From contig NZ_RSCL01000020.1 in the NCBI RefSeq assembly GCF_003991905.1, forward strand, positions 81,715 to 145,714: 64,000 bases of DNA, read 5' to 3'. The DNA is from Dulcicalothrix desertica PCC 7102. GTDB lineage: Bacteria; Cyanobacteriota; Cyanobacteriia; Cyanobacteriales; Nostocaceae. How positions within the stretch are numbered: the stretch's first letter is position 1; each line of letters begins with the position of its first letter. This document shows positions 25,063-34,745 of this stretch, piece by piece. A program made the translations under genes and the position numbers. The notes beneath the pieces are model-generated. The model ran no database searches. It was not told where the DNA came from and saw nothing but the letters and a program-made list of their open reading frames with translations.

Positions 25063-25608
25063 ATGAAAAAAACTTTAATAATCCTTAGTTTCCTATTGGT
25101 TACTATAGGTGTAGTACCAACTGTAATTTTTTGGTCAAAGCGTGCTATGACTCAAAATCAACCGAATAATCCTCATGAAAAGGAGCGTCTTGAGAGAGCC
25201 AGAAGGTCTGAATCTTTATTTCAAGCCCGTTTACTAGTAGATGCTTCACATGAAGAAGTTGGAAAAGCAGCTCTTGATTATACTAAAGCTAAATTTAACA
25301 TTTTGAGTGGGGCGCCGACAGTAGCCTTTACTCGCTCAATTACAAATGCTGAAATACCTTCTACAGGTCTTGGTAAAATTAACTTTATTGGTGGAGAACC
25401 GCCATTAATGCTTGTAGTGGTTAAAGGAGACTTTGATGTTAGCAGCTTGGCTACTGCTCGATTTCGTGATTTAAAACCTCGCACTCAAACAAAATATATT
25501 GTCTACATTTTTGACCTGCGTGCTGGAATTCCCTGTCTAACTTCGACAGGTGCAACAGGAGAGTACTTCCGTCGTGTACTTAATGATGCAAGTTTACCTG
25601 ATAGATAG
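25063..25608 (+). CDS. Hypothetical membrane-anchored/secreted protein
   Basis: 181 aa with a strong N-terminal hydrophobic segment (TLIILSFLLVTIGVVPTVIF) that could be a signal anchor. A charged linker (PHEKERLERARRSESLFQ) and a soluble domain rich in beta-prone stretches follow (LMLVVVKGDF, TKYIVYIFDL). The family is not recognised. A clean start codon and a good frame throughout suggest a real gene. The neighbours, also hypothetical, give no functional clue. Confidence 0.65.
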   Translation: MKKTLIILSFLLVTIGVVPTVIFWSKRAMTQNQPNNPHEKERLERARRSESLFQARLLVDASHEEVGKAALDYTKAKFNILSGAPTVAFTRSITNAEIPSTGLGKINFIGGEPPLMLVVVKGDFDVSSLATARFRDLKPRTQTKYIVYIFDLRAGIPCLTSTGATGEYFRRVLNDASLPDR

Positions 25609-25740
25609 GATTTTAATTACGATTATAAACTAGATGTAAGTATCAACTATTAGCTCTAGTGAAGTACTTCCCATGTATCAGTAGGAACTGCTGGAGCAAT
25701 TAAGTCCCACAGGATTTCGCCGCAAATATTAGAATTAGGA

Positions 25741-26007
25741 TTGCGTGAACTAAATGCCTCTTCGCAAAATGGCTTTAGCGGTACTACACAAATATTAGAA
25801 TTTCTTGCACAACTTCCCAGTCCTGAAGAGATTCTCGCTTTACGTCCATCAGAGGAATTGCGAACACAAATAGACACATTGCTTGAAAAAAATCGGAATA
25901 CTGGCTTGACTCCAGAAGAAGAACAAATATGGCAGCAGTACGAATATTTAGAGCATTTAGTTAGAAAAGTAAAAGCAAAAGCTTTATTAAAGCTAAAAAG
26001 TAATTAA
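25741..26007 (+). CDS. Small hypothetical cyanobacterial protein, start uncertain
   Basis: 88 aa from a TTG start, mostly helical and charged (LPSPEEILALRPSEELRTQIDTLL, GLTPEEEQIWQQYEYLEHLV). It resembles small proteins common beside mobile or toxin-antitoxin genes in cyanobacteria, usually beginning with a segment like ISPQILELGLREL. That segment is present upstream in frame (about 25714-25740), but no ATG precedes it before a stop at about 25680. The 5' end may therefore be truncated. Function is unknown and no toxin partner follows. Confidence 0.55.
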   Translation: MRELNASSQNGFSGTTQILEFLAQLPSPEEILALRPSEELRTQIDTLLEKNRNTGLTPEEEQIWQQYEYLEHLVRKVKAKALLKLKSN

Positions 26008-26048
26008 GTCTTAGAAGAACCGTTTTATGAGCAAAACATACATTTATA

Positions 26049-26576
26049 TTACTGCACAGTCAGCAATTGATTAAGTTTAATTTTTAAATCTGACGATGCT
26101 AAAAGTGGTTTATAGACTTCACCTTCATAAGTTTTCCAGACATATCCTGAGCTAAAATAATGAAAAGTTTGAGGTGAACCTGTTTCTTGCCAAATACTAA
26201 GAGCTAGGACTAAACCTGGAAAAGCAAAATTTGGTAAATCTTCTAATAATTCGTTATAAGTTCTGAATTCATCAACTTCTACACCCACCAAAGCGTAACG
26301 GAAATTAGGAGCAGAAAGCAAACGTTTATACAGCAATAAACCTAGTTCAGTCATCAAATAAGCTGTTTCTGGTGTACTTACTCCTACTTCACTAATGTTA
26401 CTAGGGCAAACTCGACACCACCAGTTGTCCTCAATATCTTGAAAAATACTTACCTGACATTGGGACTGAGTACCATTTGAGAGAGTCCAGTAAATACCAT
26501 CAAAATGTTGCGAAAACTCTTGTGCTAGCGCTTGCTCAGAACCACATTCGGCAGACAAACTAAATACCCATGCCAT
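26049..26576 (-). CDS. Hypothetical protein
   Basis: 175-aa soluble protein (MAWVFSLSAECGSEQALAQE; ISEVGVSTPETAYLMTELGL; FAFPGLVLALSIW). It has no membrane segment or recognised motif. Composition is normal for a cytoplasmic protein. It is convergent with the small gene at 25741 and divergent from pgsA. Confidence 0.6.
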   Translation of the reverse strand: MAWVFSLSAECGSEQALAQEFSQHFDGIYWTLSNGTQSQCQVSIFQDIEDNWWCRVCPSNISEVGVSTPETAYLMTELGLLLYKRLLSAPNFRYALVGVEVDEFRTYNELLEDLPNFAFPGLVLALSIWQETGSPQTFHYFSSGYVWKTYEGEVYKPLLASSDLKIKLNQLLTVQ

Positions 26577-26692
26577 TAATATTCTCCTATTAACTATTAT
26601 TAAACCATCAAACGAGTACCCCCTATTTTAGGTTTACTATTTTTCTCTACCATTCCCCGATAATAAAGTTGTGCCATCAGCTAGAATTATTC

Positions 26693-27214
26693 ATGAATAT
26701 TCCTAATTTAATTACTTTCTCGCGACTTTTGGGCATACCGTTTCTACTGTATGGGTTGCAGAACCCGACATCACAAGCAAGATGGATATGCTTGGTTATT
26801 TTTTTAGTATGCGCGCTTACTGACTGGTTAGATGGATATCTCGCGCGTAAGTTAAATCAAATTACTGACTTGGGTAAGTTTCTCGACCCTTTAGTTGATA
26901 AGTTACTTGTACTGGCGCCTTTACTTTCGTTAATTGAGCTTGGGCAAATACCAGCTTGGGGAGTATTTGTAATTTTGGGTAGGGAGTTGGCGATAGCTGG
27001 ATGGCGTGTTAATCAAGCTACTATATCTGGCGCCAATATTTGGGGTAAGCTCAAAACGGTTAGTCAAATTATTGCTATCGCGCTTTTAATTGCTCCACTT
27101 GGAGAAAGTTGGAGAGTTCCTGCGCTTGCTGCTTTTTGGGTGTGTGTGGCACTGACTGTTATTTCTGGGGTTATTTATTTGTTGCCTTCTGAACCTCTAA
27201 AAAGTCAGTCCTAA
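26693..27214 (+). CDS. pgsA: CDP-diacylglycerol-glycerol-3-phosphate 3-phosphatidyltransferase
   Basis: Makes phosphatidylglycerol phosphate, the committed step to phosphatidylglycerol, an essential thylakoid phospholipid. The CDP-alcohol phosphatidyltransferase motif DG-x2-AR-x8-G-x3-D-x3-D is present at about 44-66 (DGYLARKLNQITDLGKFLDP). Several membrane helices are visible. I chose the ATG at 26693 (MNIPNLITFSRLLGIP), the usual family N-terminus; an upstream in-frame ATG at 26669 adds eight residues. A related cardiolipin synthase cannot be fully excluded. Confidence 0.88.
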   Translation: MNIPNLITFSRLLGIPFLLYGLQNPTSQARWICLVIFLVCALTDWLDGYLARKLNQITDLGKFLDPLVDKLLVLAPLLSLIELGQIPAWGVFVILGRELAIAGWRVNQATISGANIWGKLKTVSQIIAIALLIAPLGESWRVPALAAFWVCVALTVISGVIYLLPSEPLKSQS

Positions 27215-27271
27215 TTGTGGAGTGAACTATCTTTAACTCTGTGTCTAATAAGGTAAGAAACTTGGTATGAG

Positions 27272-27289
27272 ACGGGCAGGGATGCCCGT
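27272..27289. repeat. Dispersed palindrome (ACGGGCA/TGCCCGT)
   Basis: Perfect 7-bp arms around four bases in the gap between pgsA and the convergent glycosyltransferase. It is related to the repeats at 5734-5781 and 32102-32125 and could act as a shared terminator, though it has no T tract. Confidence 0.65.
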
Positions 27290-27332
27290 TCCACAAGTCC
27301 ACAAGGCAGAGGACACAGAGATAAGAGGGAAG

Positions 27333-28475
27333 TTAGGCGCCACGGAATAATTGTAAGCGAGGTCTTTGTAGGACTTGAGTATACAATTCTTCTAGCATTG
27401 AAACATTTTTATCGAGGGTATAGCGTTCGATAGCGCGCGCTCGTGCTTTTTGTCCAAGTATAGTTGCCATTTCTGGATGGTCTTGGAATAAAGGCAGTAA
27501 AGTTCGTAGTTGTGAACGCACAGTCTTTGTATCTATTACTACGCCTGCTCCTTCTAATGCTTCACCATCGGCACCAACGTCAGTGGCAATACAAGCTACT
27601 CCACACGCCATTGCTTCGAGTAAAGACAATGATAACCCTTCAACTAGCGAAGGTAATATAAATACATCTGCTCCTCGTAATATTTCGATGCGTCGCAGTT
27701 CGTCGGCGACAAAACCCAACCAAGTTATATTATATTCGGCGCCATAGAATGGTTCGAGGGAATTTTTTAATGGTCCATCACCAACTATTAATAGCTTGCT
27801 TTGTGGTCCCATTTGTGCTTGTTTCCACGCGCGCAGTAATGACTCTACGTTCTTTTCTGCGGCAATACGTCCTTGATACACAAACAAACGTTCGGCTCTA
27901 AATTCAGATTTAATTCTAGAGGTGCCAGGAGAATACTTAATGGTATCTACCCCGTTGGGGATGACAGCAATATTATCTTCGGGGACTCCTAAGCGTGCTA
28001 ATAACTCGCGCTGTATTTGCGAAAAAATAATTGTTGAGTTGTAGTTACACAGAAATGGTGCATAGAGTTGGTACGCTAAAAGCTGAGTTCCTGATACAAG
28101 TTTGGCGCCTTTGCCCGCAAATGGTGTGTGGAAAGTCGCAATTAGTGGTAAATTTAGCTCTTCACAAATTTCTGGTAGTACAAAATCTAAAGGTGATAGC
28201 GTTAGCGAGGCATGTACAACATCAGGTCTAATGCGTCGCAGCGACTGCGTTAATAACTTAGTCGCTTTGAACGAGGGAATTGTATAAACCTGAGATTTAT
28301 AAATGAAAGGTAAAGGAACCTCTTGACAATTCCATGAATTATCTGCACGAGATTCTGTCGCAAAATGTAGAAAACTTACCTGATGTCCTCGGTCGAGTAA
28401 TGTATTTGTAATTTCTCGACTGTAGGTGACATTACCACAAAAGGGCGTTTTTTTTCCAATCCAAGCTATACGCAT
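27333..28475 (-). CDS. Family 4 glycosyltransferase
   Basis: 380-aa GT-B enzyme that probably transfers a sugar from a nucleotide-sugar to a lipid or glycan. The N-terminal acceptor domain starts RIAWIGKKTPFCGNV and contains the substrate-side His loop (ATFHTPFAGKG). The C-terminal donor domain carries FVYQGRIAAEKNVESLL, LLIVGDGPLK and the E-x7-E motif (FILPSLVEGLSLSLLEAMA). It looks monocistronic. Acceptor and donor cannot be deduced; the family includes digalactosyl lipid, sulfolipid and polysaccharide enzymes. Confidence 0.85.
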   Translation of the reverse strand: MRIAWIGKKTPFCGNVTYSREITNTLLDRGHQVSFLHFATESRADNSWNCQEVPLPFIYKSQVYTIPSFKATKLLTQSLRRIRPDVVHASLTLSPLDFVLPEICEELNLPLIATFHTPFAGKGAKLVSGTQLLAYQLYAPFLCNYNSTIIFSQIQRELLARLGVPEDNIAVIPNGVDTIKYSPGTSRIKSEFRAERLFVYQGRIAAEKNVESLLRAWKQAQMGPQSKLLIVGDGPLKNSLEPFYGAEYNITWLGFVADELRRIEILRGADVFILPSLVEGLSLSLLEAMACGVACIATDVGADGEALEGAGVVIDTKTVRSQLRTLLPLFQDHPEMATILGQKARARAIERYTLDKNVSMLEELYTQVLQRPRLQLFRGA

Positions 28476-28720
28476 TCTTTATTAGTTATTAACTTGCGGG
28501 GGGTAAATATTAAATTCTGTCTTTAGCACTGTGCTTCGATAAGAAGTACACTTTATGGACTTTTATTATCATAAAATCCCGCCGAAATATATAATAACCA
28601 GTAAAAATTAACTTTTGTCAATCGCTCCTCATCGTCTTTGTACATCACCAATGGTAAATAGATTACATTCAACCTCAGTAAAATTCCTTGAGATTGCGTG
28701 TAACATCAATTAATCAATGA

Positions 28721-30295
28721 CTACTTTGTAGTTGGTTCAGATTTAAACAGTACCAAACCACAGCTTAAAATCACTATTGCCGCAAGTCCTAAAAATACAG
28801 TTTTTAGTCCAAAAAATGTTTCAGCTACACCTGCTAATGCTAAAGGTAAAGAAAGAGCAATATTAATCACATTGTTTTGTAAACCAAAGACTTTGCCACG
28901 CATTTCTGGTGGGGTTTGAGTTTGTAGCACTGTTTGCATTGGTATCCCAATTAACGCTCCAAATACTCCCAGCAACATAATTAATGCTACTACTATATAA
29001 AGTTGTTTTGTAAATATTGACAATCCAATCAGCGATGCCGCCATCCCAATACATCCCAACAAACTCATCTGGCTATGCTGTAAGCGCGCGGCAAATTGCC
29101 CAATAAGCATGGCGCCAATAGCAATACCTACACCTCCAGAAGCAAGTAAAAAGCCAAATTGTTCAGCTTTCATATTCGGGATAATTTCTGCTAGCCTCAC
29201 TGCTAATACAGTCAGTGCAGCAAACACAGAGAATAATACTATTAATTGTACTAATGCACTGCGAAGCGGATGATTGCCTTTCAAATATCGTAAACCGTCG
29301 CGTAAATCAGAAAGCACATGAGGCGCCTCAGTATCAGGATGAGGCTTTTCCTGCGTGCCAATCAGCAATAAAATTACGCCAGCTATCACATAACTTCCAC
29401 CAACCACAAATTCTTTACCCAAACTTCCAAACAAACCGACCTGACACCAAATTCTATCGGCAAAGTTCAGCATCGGTTCTCCGACTGCAAAACCAATAAT
29501 TACCGATGCCATCATCGTGGTTGTATACAGCGAGTTTGCCGACAGCAAATTATTTTCTTCAATTATTAAAGGAATTGCAGCTTGTTCAGCAGGTGCAAAA
29601 AACTGAGTGAGGGTAGAGACTAAAAAAGTCACTGCCAAAATAATCAAAAATCCTACAGGTAGGGCGCCAACGGGTTGAAAGTCATGTGTCAGCCATAACA
29701 ATATAGGTATGGCAAAAACGAACATTCCCCGCAATATATTAGTACTAACTAATACAGCTTTCTTTGACCAGCGGTCTACAAATACACCAGCGACCGAACC
29801 AAATAATACTGCTGGAATAGTAAACGCCATCATAATTGCCGAAACCCAACCGCTTATGGTTTGCTCACCTGTTTGAAAGTGAGTTTTGATTATGGCAATC
29901 ATTAGTACTAAATAAACTTTATCTGCCAATTGGCAGAAGACCTGACCTCCCCAAAGTGCAAGGAAGTTTGGATTCTTCAATACAGGCAAAAAGCCAATAG
30001 GGTTACTATCTGGCTTAACGTCAATCGAATCTACACTCGTCTTACCATTATTAGAAGATGTGGCGCCATTTTTACTGACATGTACCAAATCGCTCGCATC
30101 AGTTTTTGAATTAACCGAGGCGCCATTTTTAGTCGAATCTAGAGGGATGACATTTTTGCTAAACCCCTGTGGGGACGATTTAGAATCGGGTGAATTATTA
30201 CTAATGGGTGTTCGATTTGGCTTTGCAGGATGGCTAGGTAACGAGTAATTGGTTTTTCTTTCACTGGAAGACGGTTGTATCATAATTAGCGGCAA
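28721..30295 (-). CDS. Major facilitator superfamily transporter
   Basis: 524-aa protein. The first 95 residues or so are a disordered Ser/Asn/Lys-rich extension ([15 protein letters not shown]). Twelve hydrophobic segments follow, in the arrangement of the enterobactin-exporter-like MFS group: [19 protein letters not shown], the loop [12 protein letters not shown] between TM2 and TM3, and [15 protein letters not shown]. The substrate is unknown. Its first 35 bases overlap the 3' end of recO; a second ATG at 30283 would reduce the overlap. It is probably co-transcribed with deoC and recO. Confidence 0.85.
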   Translation of the reverse strand: MPLIMIQPSSSERKTNYSLPSHPAKPNRTPISNNSPDSKSSPQGFSKNVIPLDSTKNGASVNSKTDASDLVHVSKNGATSSNNGKTSVDSIDVKPDSNPIGFLPVLKNPNFLALWGGQVFCQLADKVYLVLMIAIIKTHFQTGEQTISGWVSAIMMAFTIPAVLFGSVAGVFVDRWSKKAVLVSTNILRGMFVFAIPILLWLTHDFQPVGALPVGFLIILAVTFLVSTLTQFFAPAEQAAIPLIIEENNLLSANSLYTTTMMASVIIGFAVGEPMLNFADRIWCQVGLFGSLGKEFVVGGSYVIAGVILLLIGTQEKPHPDTEAPHVLSDLRDGLRYLKGNHPLRSALVQLIVLFSVFAALTVLAVRLAEIIPNMKAEQFGFLLASGGVGIAIGAMLIGQFAARLQHSQMSLLGCIGMAASLIGLSIFTKQLYIVVALIMLLGVFGALIGIPMQTVLQTQTPPEMRGKVFGLQNNVINIALSLPLALAGVAETFFGLKTVFLGLAAIVILSCGLVLFKSEPTTK

Positions 30296-31211
30296 AAAAT
30301 GAATCGATTAAAGCAGCAGAGCGAATCGAACGTCCTAAATGATACTGAGCGTATTGGCGCAATACCTGCTCAACAGATAACCAACTTTGGTCTTGAGTAT
30401 TTCCCACAGCATCGCTGTTAGAAATATCTAATTGTGATAGCTGCTGAAACAGAAATAATTCTGTCGCATTTAGGCGCCTACTCAAGGTAGGTAATTCCTG
30501 CGAGTGGTGAATTGTTTCGTAAGTTTCGTATGTGTCGTGGGGCAATTGTTGTGGGGATGTATATCCCTCAACTTCGCGTGCAGTACTTTTTTCCTCCTCC
30601 TGCTTTAAAAGATTTTGTGATGAACGTAGTTTTTCCCATGCATCCAAATAAATAGCTCCACCAGCATTAATGCTAAACCCGACTTGGTTACGAGCGGCGC
30701 CAAAATCAGCAATTAGAGGACGTTGCGTCAAACAACAAGCATCAACTTGTGGTGCAAACCCCGCTAAAGCCATAAATTGGAATACTGCATGGCAAAGGAA
30801 AGCGACTACTTGTAATGGGTTCTTACTACTGACATTTTCCAAACGGGATAAATGTTCGTTGAGTAATTCATATAGTTCTTCTTGTGGGTTTTCGCTCAAT
30901 GCTTGGGACAAAACAATTTCAGCCAAGTATTGACTCGCGGCTAATTTCCCTAAATCTTTAGCCAGCCCCGGATATGATTTTACAGTATTTGCTTGTGTAA
31001 TTTTGTCTAGTGACCGCCCTTTGGCAATCAGTACTTCGTTTACTACAAACATTGCGCTTCTGCCGCCTAGACTAGAATTGTGCTTACGCGCGCCCGGTGC
31101 AATGGCTGTGAGTAAACCGTACTCTTTTGTCAAAATAGTCACTAACCTATCTGATTCCCCAAAAACTTGGGTTTTCAGATTAATACCAGTTGCCTTATAG
31201 GTTTTACTCAT
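30261..31211 (-). CDS. recO: DNA repair protein RecO
   Basis: Recombination mediator that helps load RecA on SSB-coated single-stranded DNA (RecFOR pathway). The 316-aa protein has the N-terminal OB fold ([36 protein letters not shown]) and the helical RecO_C domain. The cysteines normally forming the zinc module are reduced here to the CCLTQRP region. An insertion of low complexity (about 215-245, [12 protein letters not shown]) is unusual. It lies 11 bases after deoC and overlaps the MFS gene. Confidence 0.9.
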   Translation of the reverse strand: MSKTYKATGINLKTQVFGESDRLVTILTKEYGLLTAIAPGARKHNSSLGGRSAMFVVNEVLIAKGRSLDKITQANTVKSYPGLAKDLGKLAASQYLAEIVLSQALSENPQEELYELLNEHLSRLENVSSKNPLQVVAFLCHAVFQFMALAGFAPQVDACCLTQRPLIADFGAARNQVGFSINAGGAIYLDAWEKLRSSQNLLKQEEEKSTAREVEGYTSPQQLPHDTYETYETIHHSQELPTLSRRLNATELFLFQQLSQLDISNSDAVGNTQDQSWLSVEQVLRQYAQYHLGRSIRSAALIDSFFAANYDTTVFQ

Positions 31212-31222
31212 TAGCCACCGAA

Positions 31223-31939
31223 TCAGTAATTACCCTTTTGTTCCAGCGTATCGTACCCTTTGAGTAATTCGACACTGCGGGAAGTTCCCAGTCGAGTTGC
31301 CCCCGCTAATATTAAGTCTAAAGCTGCTTGTAACGTCCGAATACCCCCCGAGGCTTTAATTCCTACCCTGTCTCGTGCAACCTCTTTCAAAAGACGTACA
31401 TCCTCTACCGTGGCGCCACCGTTCCAACCTGTACTAGTCTTCAAAAACGCGGCGCCAGCGTCCATTGCAATTTCCGCAGCTAAAACTTTCTCAGTATCCG
31501 TGAGTAGCGTAGTCTCTAATATTACCTTAACAGTTTTTCCAGTTGCTTCACAAATATCAGCAATTTCACGGTGTACATCATCGGTCTTACCAGCTTTCAA
31601 AAAGCCTAAATTTAACACCACATCCAACTCAGTGGCGCCGTTTTCTACCGCTTCTTGTGCCTCATAAAGCTTCGTCGCTTTCGTCACTGCTCCTGTAGGA
31701 AAACCAATAACAGTACAAACAACAGGCTTTTTATTACGGAGAAGTTCCGTTGCCAACTTAACGTAAGTAGGGTATATACATACTGACGCAAAGCCATATC
31801 TATCAGCCTGCTCACACCATTGAGTAACCATATCTGGCGTTGCCGTCGGAACCAGCAGCGAATGGTCGATAAATGGCGCAATATCAATGTCCGAATACTC
31901 CGTATCTGAATATCTTGCTGCCATTACGTTTTTAATCAA
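31223..31939 (-). CDS. deoC: Deoxyribose-phosphate aldolase
   Basis: Cleaves 2-deoxyribose-5-phosphate to glyceraldehyde-3-phosphate and acetaldehyde. The 238-aa TIM-barrel protein shows the catalytic elements: [15 protein letters not shown] (second-site Asp and Lys), the Schiff-base lysine in FLKTSTGW, and KASGGIRT. An alternative ATG at 31924 (MAARYSD) would remove five residues. The deoC-recO-MFS spacing suggests one operon. Confidence 0.93.
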   Translation of the reverse strand: MIKNVMAARYSDTEYSDIDIAPFIDHSLLVPTATPDMVTQWCEQADRYGFASVCIYPTYVKLATELLRNKKPVVCTVIGFPTGAVTKATKLYEAQEAVENGATELDVVLNLGFLKAGKTDDVHREIADICEATGKTVKVILETTLLTDTEKVLAAEIAMDAGAAFLKTSTGWNGGATVEDVRLLKEVARDRVGIKASGGIRTLQAALDLILAGATRLGTSRSVELLKGYDTLEQKGNY

Positions 31940-32083
31940 CTATATATTACTAAATCTTATCAAAACTTAAGAGTCCTTTAATCATTTTAACTTTTATTAC
32001 GGATTTTACGGATAAATTTCCATAAAATTATGCCAAACTGGCAAAATACAAGCCTTGTCAAGTCTAAGAGTGGAATAATTTCT

Positions 32084-32125
32084 TGTGGAATGGTTTCTTG
32101 TGGAATGGGCATCCCTGCCCGTTCC
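32084..32125. repeat. GGAATGGGCATCC dispersed repeat
   Basis: A direct repeat of CTTGTGGAATGG is followed by the palindrome GGAATGGGCATCC/TGCCCGTTCC (32102-32125), between deoC and the methyltransferase gene. Same family as 5734-5781. Confidence 0.7.
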
Positions 32126-32149
32126 TAATCCATGTATTTATAAAAATAG

Positions 32150-33262
32150 CTAATTAATAAAGTCAATAATAGATTGTGCAATAGCTTTTGATGCTAAATA
32201 AGGAACACCATTTCCAATAGTTTTAAACATATTAGTAAGTGACATATCATCAGGCAAAACAAAACTTTGTGGCAAAGATTGAATTGCCAAAGCTTCAGCT
32301 ACAGATATTCTCCGAACTTTATAAGGATGTAAATGTACTTCGTTATTACCATAGCAAGCAGTCGGAGAATAACGCCAACGATGTAAACGTTTAAAAGATT
32401 TTCTCGAATCATCTCCTTCTGCAATTGAAGCAAATTTACTAATTCCCGCTCTCGGTTGAAAATAGTGTTGAGAATTAGGATGATTTAAAACATTATTTTT
32501 TCTAAACCAAAATTCGACTGTTAGCTCTTCTGGAATTGTTAAAGGACAAGGTATAACAGAGTCTACTTCAAAAGGTTCGCACTGGCGCCAGGGATAAGAA
32601 AAAACAACACTTCGAGGATACACAATATATTTTTGCCAAGGGAATTCAAGTTCAAAAACTCCAATCTTGCTTAAAAAATGACTACGAAAGCCGATTAGGA
32701 TAATTCTGTCTCTATCTTGTGGGGCGCCGTATTCGATAGCATTAATTAAGCGGTCTGTCAATATATAACCAGCTGACTGTAATTTTACCTTCAGAGATTG
32801 ATAAAATAAATTATGCTTTTTTGTCTTCCATAAACCCTTGACATTTTCAAACACAAACAAATCAGGCTGTTGTTGACAAATCAATTCAACATATGCACTA
32901 CTCAGCTTACCATTATCACCCAAATAACCACGATTTTTGCCACCTATAGAAAAATCAGGACATGGTGGTCCACCAATAAACCCAATTACATTTGTATCGT
33001 TTGTACGACAATCTTTTACAAAATTCTTTAAATAATTAGCATGAGAAGATTCTATCAGCTTATTAACATCATTATCTTCCCCGTCATGATATCCATATTC
33101 AGGCAAAGGCAAATTTAGATTTACACGTGAGTATTTATATGCTGCCATGAAAGGCTTAAAAATATCGTTTACATAAACAATCTCATACCCACAAACTTCA
33201 AATCCAAAATCTAAAAAACCAGAGCCAGCAAAAAAAGAAAAAATCTTCGGTTTAACAGCCAT
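32150..33262 (-). CDS. Orphan DNA cytosine-5 methyltransferase
   Basis: 370-aa m5C methyltransferase that transfers methyl from S-adenosylmethionine to cytosine. Conserved motifs in order: I FSFFAGSGFLDFGFE (8-22), IV GGPPCPDFS with catalytic C101, VI FENV (138-141), VIII QDRDR (182-186), X near the C-terminus (TIGNGVPYLASKAIA). The target-recognition region lies between VIII and IX (about 195-300). No restriction endonuclease or vsr gene adjoins it, so it looks solitary and may have a regulatory or genome-marking role. Specificity cannot be read from sequence, but GGCGCC is worth testing given its abundance here. Confidence 0.92.
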   Translation of the reverse strand: MAVKPKIFSFFAGSGFLDFGFEVCGYEIVYVNDIFKPFMAAYKYSRVNLNLPLPEYGYHDGEDNDVNKLIESSHANYLKNFVKDCRTNDTNVIGFIGGPPCPDFSIGGKNRGYLGDNGKLSSAYVELICQQQPDLFVFENVKGLWKTKKHNLFYQSLKVKLQSAGYILTDRLINAIEYGAPQDRDRIILIGFRSHFLSKIGVFELEFPWQKYIVYPRSVVFSYPWRQCEPFEVDSVIPCPLTIPEELTVEFWFRKNNVLNHPNSQHYFQPRAGISKFASIAEGDDSRKSFKRLHRWRYSPTACYGNNEVHLHPYKVRRISVAEALAIQSLPQSFVLPDDMSLTNMFKTIGNGVPYLASKAIAQSIIDFIN

Positions 33263-33464
33263 TTACTTAATTATATAAATTCCTCTCTCTGTGGTCTAAT
33301 AGTCTCTGTGGTAAAAAAATATTTAGCATAATAATGTTTTGTTAGTGTTTTGTTGGGTTCCGTTCTCCAACCAACCTACAAATATTTTTTTAGCCCCCTC
33401 ACATATAAGTCGAAACTTTTGAGCAAGGGAGTCTCTAAACCTACAAATGGCGCCAAACTATTGT

Positions 33465-34436
33465 TTAATGCTCCTGTAACCAGTTGTTCAAATCATCAAT
33501 ATTAGTAAAATCTAACAAAGCCTCGCCAAGTGCTTCTAACTGAGTTGAATTCATAGACTCAACACGCGCGCGCACTTGGGGCGATAATTCTCCAAATCGT
33601 CGTGACAGTAAGCGTAAAATTAATCCTTGTTCACCATCTTGTCTACCGCGTTTGTAACCAATCCGCTCACCTGTGGTAATATAAGGCATACTTTGCTCCT
33701 CTTCAAATTGTTTTAATTCTTCCCAAAACTTGTTTTCTAACCTCTCTGGTAAAATCATAACCCAATCTATAAATCTATAGAGGTTACGAATATCCTGCTC
33801 GTCTAGCCCTTTTTCGTAAAGCTGACGTATCAAGCCAAATTTTGACTCTTTTCGTTGATTAGGTTTTCCTTGGGTTTGCTGCATTTTCAAGTGTGCCATG
33901 ACAACATGAGCAAACACGTTATCACTAGCTTCAAGTTGAGCAATGCGATTTTGGTAATCTAAAAGCTTAACGCTGTCGAATTGAAAATCCAATTTTGTAC
34001 CTGGGTAAGTAAAACTAAACCCCTTCGGGCGCCAGTTTGGGCTACTATCACATAAAATCGCCAAGCTAATTGCTGGTTTATCAAAACGGTCGAAAATTCG
34101 GAAGTTATATACAAACATGCGTTTTTCAAAGCCCTTTTCCGGTTGGGCCTGAATTTCTATATGTATCAGTAACCACAATTCTTCCCCTTTATGTCCCCAT
34201 ACTTTGACTAATTTATCTGCATATCGTTTACCTTGTTTGGCTTTACGAGAAATTTGGCGAAACTCTTTATCTAAAAACTCGTGTTTACGACTCCAGTTAA
34301 TAAGAGATGCAACCTCTGGGAAGAAAAACTGCATCGCTTGGGGAAAGTAAATTTCGAGAATTTCTTTCCAAGGTGAATCGTTATCAGCACGCTTTTTCTT
34401 AGTAGTTTTTTTAGTAGCTTTCGTAGTTGCAGCCAT
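33465..34436 (-). CDS. Rpn/DUF4351 family protein (PD-(D/E)XK type)
   Basis: 323-aa protein. The N-terminal part (about 25-200) fits the Rpn/transposase_31-like nuclease fold common in cyanobacteria: WKEILEIYFPQAMQFFFPEV, ELWLLIHIEIQAQPEKGFEKRM with the Glu-Gln active-site strand, FDRFDKPAISLAILCD. The C-terminal 55 residues (ILRLLSRRFGELSPQVRARV) are DUF4351. Related Rpn proteins promote RecA-independent recombination, but DUF4351 members are not well characterised. A poly-Lys/Thr N-terminus (KATKKTTKKKR) is unusual. It stands alone on the minus strand. Confidence 0.85.
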   Translation of the reverse strand: MAATTKATKKTTKKKRADNDSPWKEILEIYFPQAMQFFFPEVASLINWSRKHEFLDKEFRQISRKAKQGKRYADKLVKVWGHKGEELWLLIHIEIQAQPEKGFEKRMFVYNFRIFDRFDKPAISLAILCDSSPNWRPKGFSFTYPGTKLDFQFDSVKLLDYQNRIAQLEASDNVFAHVVMAHLKMQQTQGKPNQRKESKFGLIRQLYEKGLDEQDIRNLYRFIDWVMILPERLENKFWEELKQFEEEQSMPYITTGERIGYKRGRQDGEQGLILRLLSRRFGELSPQVRARVESMNSTQLEALGEALLDFTNIDDLNNWLQEH

Positions 34437-34706
34437 AAATTTATTTCATTGGTAGTGCAAATGTTTTTTCCATTAAAGGGTAAACTTTGCATTTAAACAA
34501 TATCAATGAAATAATTTAAAAAATGAACTTCAATGTTAGTATAAATTTTAATCAGTATCAGCGATATAAAAGTCTAATTTAGTGTCAAAATATTACGCAA
34601 TATCGAATAAACCACATCCAAAAAACCCTAAATGATTGGTAATTTTAGTATCACCGTAAAAACCACAAGTAAAAAAAGCTATGTCAAATTATATAGTTTT
34701 ATTAAA

Positions 34707-34736
34707 ATCAAAGCCCCCCAAATTTACACGGGGGGT
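34707..34736 (-). terminator. Terminator after the membrane GTPase gene
   Basis: Stem of six G-C pairs (GGGGGG/CCCCCC around a 10-base AT-rich loop) immediately after the stop codon, followed on the minus strand by CTTTGATTTTAA. Confidence 0.7.
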
Positions 34737-34745
34737 TGGGGGAGA

